Assembly: GCA_003533405.1 (NCBI GenBank)
Contig: DQDL01000047.1
Coordinates: forward strand, 1 to 8,820
From: Clostridiales bacterium
Lineage (GTDB): Bacteria; Bacillota; Clostridia; Oscillospirales; Oscillospiraceae
Direction of reading: 5' to 3'
DNA: 8,820 bases
Position numbers and translations under genes: made by a program. Shown here one piece after another: positions 5,446-8,820 of this stretch. The notes beneath the pieces are model-generated. The model did not search any database. It saw nothing but the letters and a program-made list of their open reading frames with translations, and was not told the origin of the DNA. The stretch's first letter is position 1. Every line of letters begins with the position of its first letter.

Positions 5446-7630
5446 GATAAACGGAATAATAAGCTCAGTCATTTATCTTAACGACGAAAACGGCTATGCC
5501 GTCGTGCGTATGGAGACAGACAGCGGCGAGATGGTCACTGCCGTCGGCTGCCTTCCGTATATCGCACCGGGTGAGATGATTTCTGCCGAGGGCTCGTGGG
5601 TGACACATGCCCAGCACGGCAGGCAGTTTAAGATAGAGCAGTCAAACAGGCTGCTGCCGACCTCAGCCGACGGCATTTATGAGTATCTTGCCGGGAGCAC
5701 CGTTAAAGGCATTGGTCCCGCTACGGCGGCACTCATCGTTGACAGGTTTAAGGAAAAGTCACTTGATATACTCGAAATGCACCCGGAAAAGCTTGCGGAG
5801 ATAAAGGGCATCAGCCTTACCAAGGCAAAGGATCTGAGCGCAAGCTTCAAAAAGCAGGCAGGAGTGAGACGGCTAACGGAGTTTTTGTGCGCTTATGGCA
5901 TTAAGCCGCTCGTTGCGCTGAAGCTATATAGAGCCTACGGGTCGGCGGCGCTTGAAACGGTGCACGAAAACCCGTACATAATTGCCGCAAGCCACATCGG
6001 CGCAAGCTTTGCCGAGGCTGATAATCTCGCCCTTGAGCTCGGCATCGAGGGCGACAGCATAAACAGAATTTCTGCCGCCGTTTTGTTTGAGCTTCAGCAC
6101 AACAGCGGCAACGGCCACTGCTTCATCCCGAGAGATAAGCTCATCGCTGCGACCTCGCAGCTCATATCCGTACCTGCCGACTTGGTGTCCGATGCTATCG
6201 ACAGCCTGTCGGAACACGGCGGACTTGTATGCGACACGGTAGCAAACCTTGATGTCTGCTACCTTGCCGAGCTTTATGAGGCCGAGACCTATACGGCAGA
6301 ACACCTTAAAAGCATGGCCGGACTAAAAACCAAGAGCAGCGCCAACATCGAACGGCTGATAACCAAGCTTGAAAACCTGTATGACATCAGCTATGCGCCG
6401 CTTCAAAAGCAGTCGATCGAGCTTGCGCTCAATAACCGCATACTCGTCATCACCGGCGGCCCCGGCACGGGCAAAACCACGATATTAAAGGGCATCTTGA
6501 GCCTTTACGATGAGCTTGAGCTTGAAACGCTGCTTGCTGCCCCGACCGGCAGAGCGGCAAAGCGCATGAGCGAACTCACCGGCAGGGAAGCATCCACGAT
6601 ACATAGGCTGCTCGGTGCTAAAATGGCCGAGGACGGCCAGTCTGTCATTTTCTCCAAGCACGAAGGCGACCCATTAAATTGTGATGCGCTGGTTCTGGAC
6701 GAGTGCTCGATGGTTGACATAACACTTATGAGCTCGCTTTTAAAGGCACTAAAACTCGGGTGTAGGCTCGTGTTAGTCGGCGACGCCGACCAGCTGCCGT
6801 CCGTTGGCCCGGGCAATGTTTTTTCTGATATCATACGAAGCCAGACCGTGCCCACCGTGCGCCTGACGGAGATTTTCCGCCAAAAGGGCGACAGCCGCAT
6901 CGTGCGCAATGCACATATGATAAACAGGGGAGAGCACCCCGACTTTGAGGCCAACACCGGCGATTTTTTCCGCCTGCGCAGGCTCAAGGGCGGTACGGCG
7001 GTCGAGACCATTGTCGAGCTGTGCGCACGAAGACTTCCCGAGAACATGAAGATACCATCTGCAAGTATTCAGGTGCTTTCGCCCACGAGAAAAGGCGAGA
7101 CAGGCACCGCGAACCTCAATAAACGCTTGCAGGCGGCGCTCAATCCGCCAAGCGAGAGCAAAAAGGAAAAGCTTTTCGGCGAAGCGGTATTTCGTGTCGG
7201 CGACAGGGTCATTCAGATCAAAAATAATTACGACACCATATGGAAAACCAAAGGCGGCGTAAGCGGCGCAGGCGTTTATAACGGTGATATCGGAACGATC
7301 GCACAGATTGATCCCATTACCGAGACGCTGACCGTTGACTTTGAGGACAAGCTTGCGACCTACAGCTTTGAGATGCTCAACGAGCTTGAGCACGCTTGGG
7401 CGCTGACGGTGCATAAATCGCAGGGCAGCGAGTATAGAGCCGTTGTGCTTGCCCTAAGCGGCGATGTTCAGATGCTCCTCACAAGGGGCGTGCTTTATAC
7501 GGCGGTCACAAGGGCAAAGGAGCTGCTCATCATGGTCGGTGACGATAATATCGCCCACCGCATGATAGATAACAACAAACAGTCGAGGCGCTACAGTGCG
7601 CTGCGTTTGAGGCTCATTGCGGATGATTAA
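5429..7630 (+). CDS. recD2: RecD2/YrrC-family 5'-3' DNA helicase
   Basis: A superfamily 1B helicase of 733 residues, within the usual RecD2 range. RecD2 proteins act without RecBC, unwinding DNA 5' to 3' in repair and replication fork maintenance. In order: an N-terminal OB-like region (INGIISSVIYLNDENGYAVV), helix-hairpin-helix repeats (about 85-145, VKGIGPATAALI and IKGISLTKAKDL), Walker A GGPGTGKT (343-350), AAPTGRAAKRM, Walker B LVLDECSMVD (D424/E425), LVGDADQLPSVGPG, LTEIFRQ, an SH3-like insertion (RVGDRVIQIKNNYDTIW onward), VHKSQGSEY (661-669) and the C-terminal YTAVTRAKELL. The start at 5429 is chosen because GGAG (5419-5422) lies 6 nt upstream; an in-frame ATG at 5417 would add four residues but lacks a good site. 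The start overlaps the preceding gene by 17 nt and the end overlaps comF by 8 nt. Confidence 0.96.
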   Translation: MVEQTEINGIISSVIYLNDENGYAVVRMETDSGEMVTAVGCLPYIAPGEMISAEGSWVTHAQHGRQFKIEQSNRLLPTSADGIYEYLAGSTVKGIGPATAALIVDRFKEKSLDILEMHPEKLAEIKGISLTKAKDLSASFKKQAGVRRLTEFLCAYGIKPLVALKLYRAYGSAALETVHENPYIIAASHIGASFAEADNLALELGIEGDSINRISAAVLFELQHNSGNGHCFIPRDKLIAATSQLISVPADLVSDAIDSLSEHGGLVCDTVANLDVCYLAELYEAETYTAEHLKSMAGLKTKSSANIERLITKLENLYDISYAPLQKQSIELALNNRILVITGGPGTGKTTILKGILSLYDELELETLLAAPTGRAAKRMSELTGREASTIHRLLGAKMAEDGQSVIFSKHEGDPLNCDALVLDECSMVDITLMSSLLKALKLGCRLVLVGDADQLPSVGPGNVFSDIIRSQTVPTVRLTEIFRQKGDSRIVRNAHMINRGEHPDFEANTGDFFRLRRLKGGTAVETIVELCARRLPENMKIPSASIQVLSPTRKGETGTANLNKRLQAALNPPSESKKEKLFGEAVFRVGDRVIQIKNNYDTIWKTKGGVSGAGVYNGDIGTIAQIDPITETLTVDFEDKLATYSFEMLNELEHAWALTVHKSQGSEYRAVVLALSGDVQMLLTRGVLYTAVTRAKELLIMVGDDNIAHRMIDNNKQSRRYSALRLRLIADD

Positions 7631-8279
7631 TCTTTTTGATTACATACTTGACCTCATCTATCCGCCGAAATGCGTGTTCTGCGGCAAGGTCATCGACAAA
7701 TCGGATATATGCAACGACTGCGTGAAAACGCTGCCGTACACAAAGGGCGACAACATCTATCAGAAGTTTCCTTTTGTCGATAAATGCATATCACCGCTTT
7801 ATTACAAGGACTATGTTCGCCGTGCCGTGCTGCGCTTCAAATTTTCCGGCTGCTCGTGCTACAGCCGCAGGCTGGGCGCAATAATGTCGGAATGTGCCGA
7901 AAATAATCTTGATTGCGGCAGTATTGATATGATATCATGTATACCGTTAAGCAAGAAACGGCTTCACGACAGAGGGTATAACCAAGCCGAGCTCTTAGCA
8001 GAGGAGATATCCAAGAATGTCGATGTTAAATTTGTGCCGACACTCAAAAAGATAAAGAACAACACGGCGCAGTCGACCATAAAGGATGCAAAGCAAAGAG
8101 CGATAAATGTCGTCGGAGCGTACACGGTCATTGACCCTGTTGCGGTCAAGGGTAAGTATATACTGCTCGTTGACGATGTGGTCACGACGGGTTCGACCGT
8201 CTCGGAATGTGCGAGAATGCTCAAGAGAGCAGGCGCAAAGGCTGTTTACTGCATAACTCTTGCACGCCGTGAAGATTGA
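7623..8279 (+). CDS. comF: ComF-family phosphoribosyltransferase-like protein
   Basis: A 218-residue ComF/GntX-type protein. ComF is needed for DNA uptake in naturally competent bacteria, although homologues occur in many species not known to be competent. The N-terminus LDLIYPPKCVFCGK and a second pair give a four-cysteine zinc site (C17, C20, C30, C33). The family signature HDRGYNQAELLA (115-126) follows, and the C-terminal PRPP-binding loop is VDDVVTTGST (183-192). Length and order match the family. The ATG at 7623 is preferred over a TTG at 7617 because the protein then begins at the conserved LFDYILDLIYPP region; GAGG (7609-7612) can serve either. It overlaps the end of recD2 by 8 nt, so translation is likely coupled. 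No com pilus or uptake genes are visible, so competence cannot be inferred. Confidence 0.93.
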   Translation: MINLFDYILDLIYPPKCVFCGKVIDKSDICNDCVKTLPYTKGDNIYQKFPFVDKCISPLYYKDYVRRAVLRFKFSGCSCYSRRLGAIMSECAENNLDCGSIDMISCIPLSKKRLHDRGYNQAELLAEEISKNVDVKFVPTLKKIKNNTAQSTIKDAKQRAINVVGAYTVIDPVAVKGKYILLVDDVVTTGSTVSECARMLKRAGAKAVYCITLARRED

Positions 8280-8312
8280 TATTTGCTCAATAGGGATAGA
8301 ATTATAACAAAA

Positions 8313-8341
8313 GTCGCCGATAAACGCTCGGCGGATTGGAG
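8313..8341 (+). promoter_or_regulatory. Hairpin and ribosome binding site in the mreB-like leader
   Basis: CGCCGA (8315-8320) pairs with TCGGCG (8328-8333) around a 7-nt loop. The stem ends 4 nt before the GGAG ribosome binding site (8338-8341), which lies 6 nt before the ATG at 8348. No T-run follows on the plus strand, so this is not a terminator for comF. It may tune transcript stability or ribosome access. A promoter in the gap is not convincing: TTGATA (8276-8281) and TAGAAT (8297-8302) are only 15 bp apart. Confidence 0.45.
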
Positions 8342-8347
8342 AAAACT

Positions 8348-8820
8348 ATGGTAATATTTGAAAGAGATATCGCAATAGATATGGGAACCTCGTCAACGCA
8401 GGTTTTCGTTGCCGGAAGCGGCGTTGCGCTGCGTGAGCCGACGGTCGTTGCCGTCGACAAGAACAGCGGCAGGATGCTCAAGATAGGCGAGGAGGCCAAG
8501 AAAACGCTTGGTCGCACGCCCGCAAATGTCGTTGCGATACATCCCATAAGCAACGGTGTTATATCCGACTACGACATGTCGGCAATGATGCTTCGTGAGC
8601 TTGTCAGCCGAGTGACCTCGTTCAGCCTGTTTAAGCCCAGACTTTTGATGTGCGTTCCCAGCAGCATCACCGGCGTTGAGGAGCGTGCGATAATCGATGC
8701 TGCCATAGAGGCGGGGGCCAGAAAGGTGTATCTTGTTGAGAACGCCGTTGCCACCGCCGTCGGCGCAGGCGTGGATATCAACAAGGCCGACGGTCACATG
8801 GTCATCGATATCGGCGGCGG
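8348..8820 (+). CDS. MreB/Mbl-like actin homologue, 5' part only
   Basis: The gene starts at an ATG 6 nt after GGAG and runs past the window end; 157 full codons are present. MreB-type proteins form membrane-bound filaments that guide lateral wall synthesis. Visible motifs are phosphate-1 IDMGTSSTQVFV (10-21), IGEEAKKTLGRTPANVVAI (46-64), HPISNGVISDYD (65-76), CVPSSITGVEERAI (102-115), AIEAGARKVYLVENAVATAVGAG (119-141) and phosphate-2 DIGGG (from D154). A hydrophobic SFSLF (91-95) sits where the Thermotoga protein has its membrane-insertion loop. Two positions depart from canonical MreB: GTSST replaces GTANT, and VENA replaces the usual IEEP, leaving Asn132 22 residues before D154 where the catalytic Glu normally lies. 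It may be an Mbl/MreBH-type paralogue or a diverged MreB. The downstream mreC/mreD context that would decide this lies outside the window. Confidence 0.9.
   Translation, partial: MVIFERDIAIDMGTSSTQVFVAGSGVALREPTVVAVDKNSGRMLKIGEEAKKTLGRTPANVVAIHPISNGVISDYDMSAMMLRELVSRVTSFSLFKPRLLMCVPSSITGVEERAIIDAAIEAGARKVYLVENAVATAVGAGVDINKADGHMVIDIGG

Noticed and set aside
8276..8302. Possible promoter TTGATA / TAGAAT between comF and the mreB-like gene
   Set aside because: The spacing is only 15 bp and the alternative TATAAC pairing gives 21 bp, so it is too weak to list as a feature.
1..8820. CRISPR arrays, tRNA or rRNA genes, insertion sequences, phage or toxin-antitoxin genes
   Set aside because: No regular repeat-spacer pattern, tRNA-like fold, transposase motif or phage gene was seen; almost all of the window is explained by housekeeping genes.

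Overview
The window reads as ordinary chromosomal DNA of a low-to-moderate GC Gram-positive anaerobe. The best guess is a clostridial lineage near Oscillospiraceae/Ruminococcaceae. The support is the gene set (a RecD2/YrrC-type helicase, a ComF protein, a DhaS-like TetR regulator, an MreB-type protein), strong AGGAGG-like ribosome binding sites, and the uvrA - small membrane protein - recD2 - comF - mreB order. The placement is an inference from gene content, not from a database search. I see no rRNA, tRNA, insertion sequence, prophage, CRISPR array or defence island.

Layout. Positions 20-50 hold a perfect 14-bp hairpin with T-runs on both sides, a bidirectional terminator whose right arm contains the end and stop codon of the first gene. 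Positions 44-967 (minus) encode a glutamyl-queuosine tRNA(Asp) synthetase-like protein. An AT-rich divergent intergenic region (968-1095) separates it from a TetR/DhaS-like regulator (1096-1653, plus), which ends at a strong terminator (1666-1701). A near-consensus sigma-A promoter (TTGAAA, 17 bp, TATAAT) follows at once and opens a tightly packed plus-strand run: ybaK-type deacylase (1759-2232), uvrA (2238-5096), a 109-residue membrane-anchored protein of unknown function (5116-5445), recD2 (5429-7630) and comF (7623-8279). After a 68-nt gap with a hairpin, an mreB-like gene starts at 8348 and runs off the window.

How the genes relate. The plus-strand run looks like one transcription unit: gaps are 5 and 19 nt, followed by overlaps of 17 and 8 nt. 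It joins translation quality control (YbaK), nucleotide excision repair (UvrA), a 5'-3' repair helicase (RecD2), a DNA-uptake-associated phosphoribosyltransferase-like protein (ComF) and possibly cell shape (MreB). The link is mostly DNA maintenance, but this may be conserved packing rather than a single pathway.

Most of the window is housekeeping. The points most worth a second look are: the small membrane protein, whose soluble part resembles only the first half of a GT-A glycosyltransferase fold; the MreB-like protein, which has Asn where canonical MreB has its catalytic Glu; and the divergent gluQRS/tetR region, where two 8-bp blocks are repeated in inverted, colinear order.
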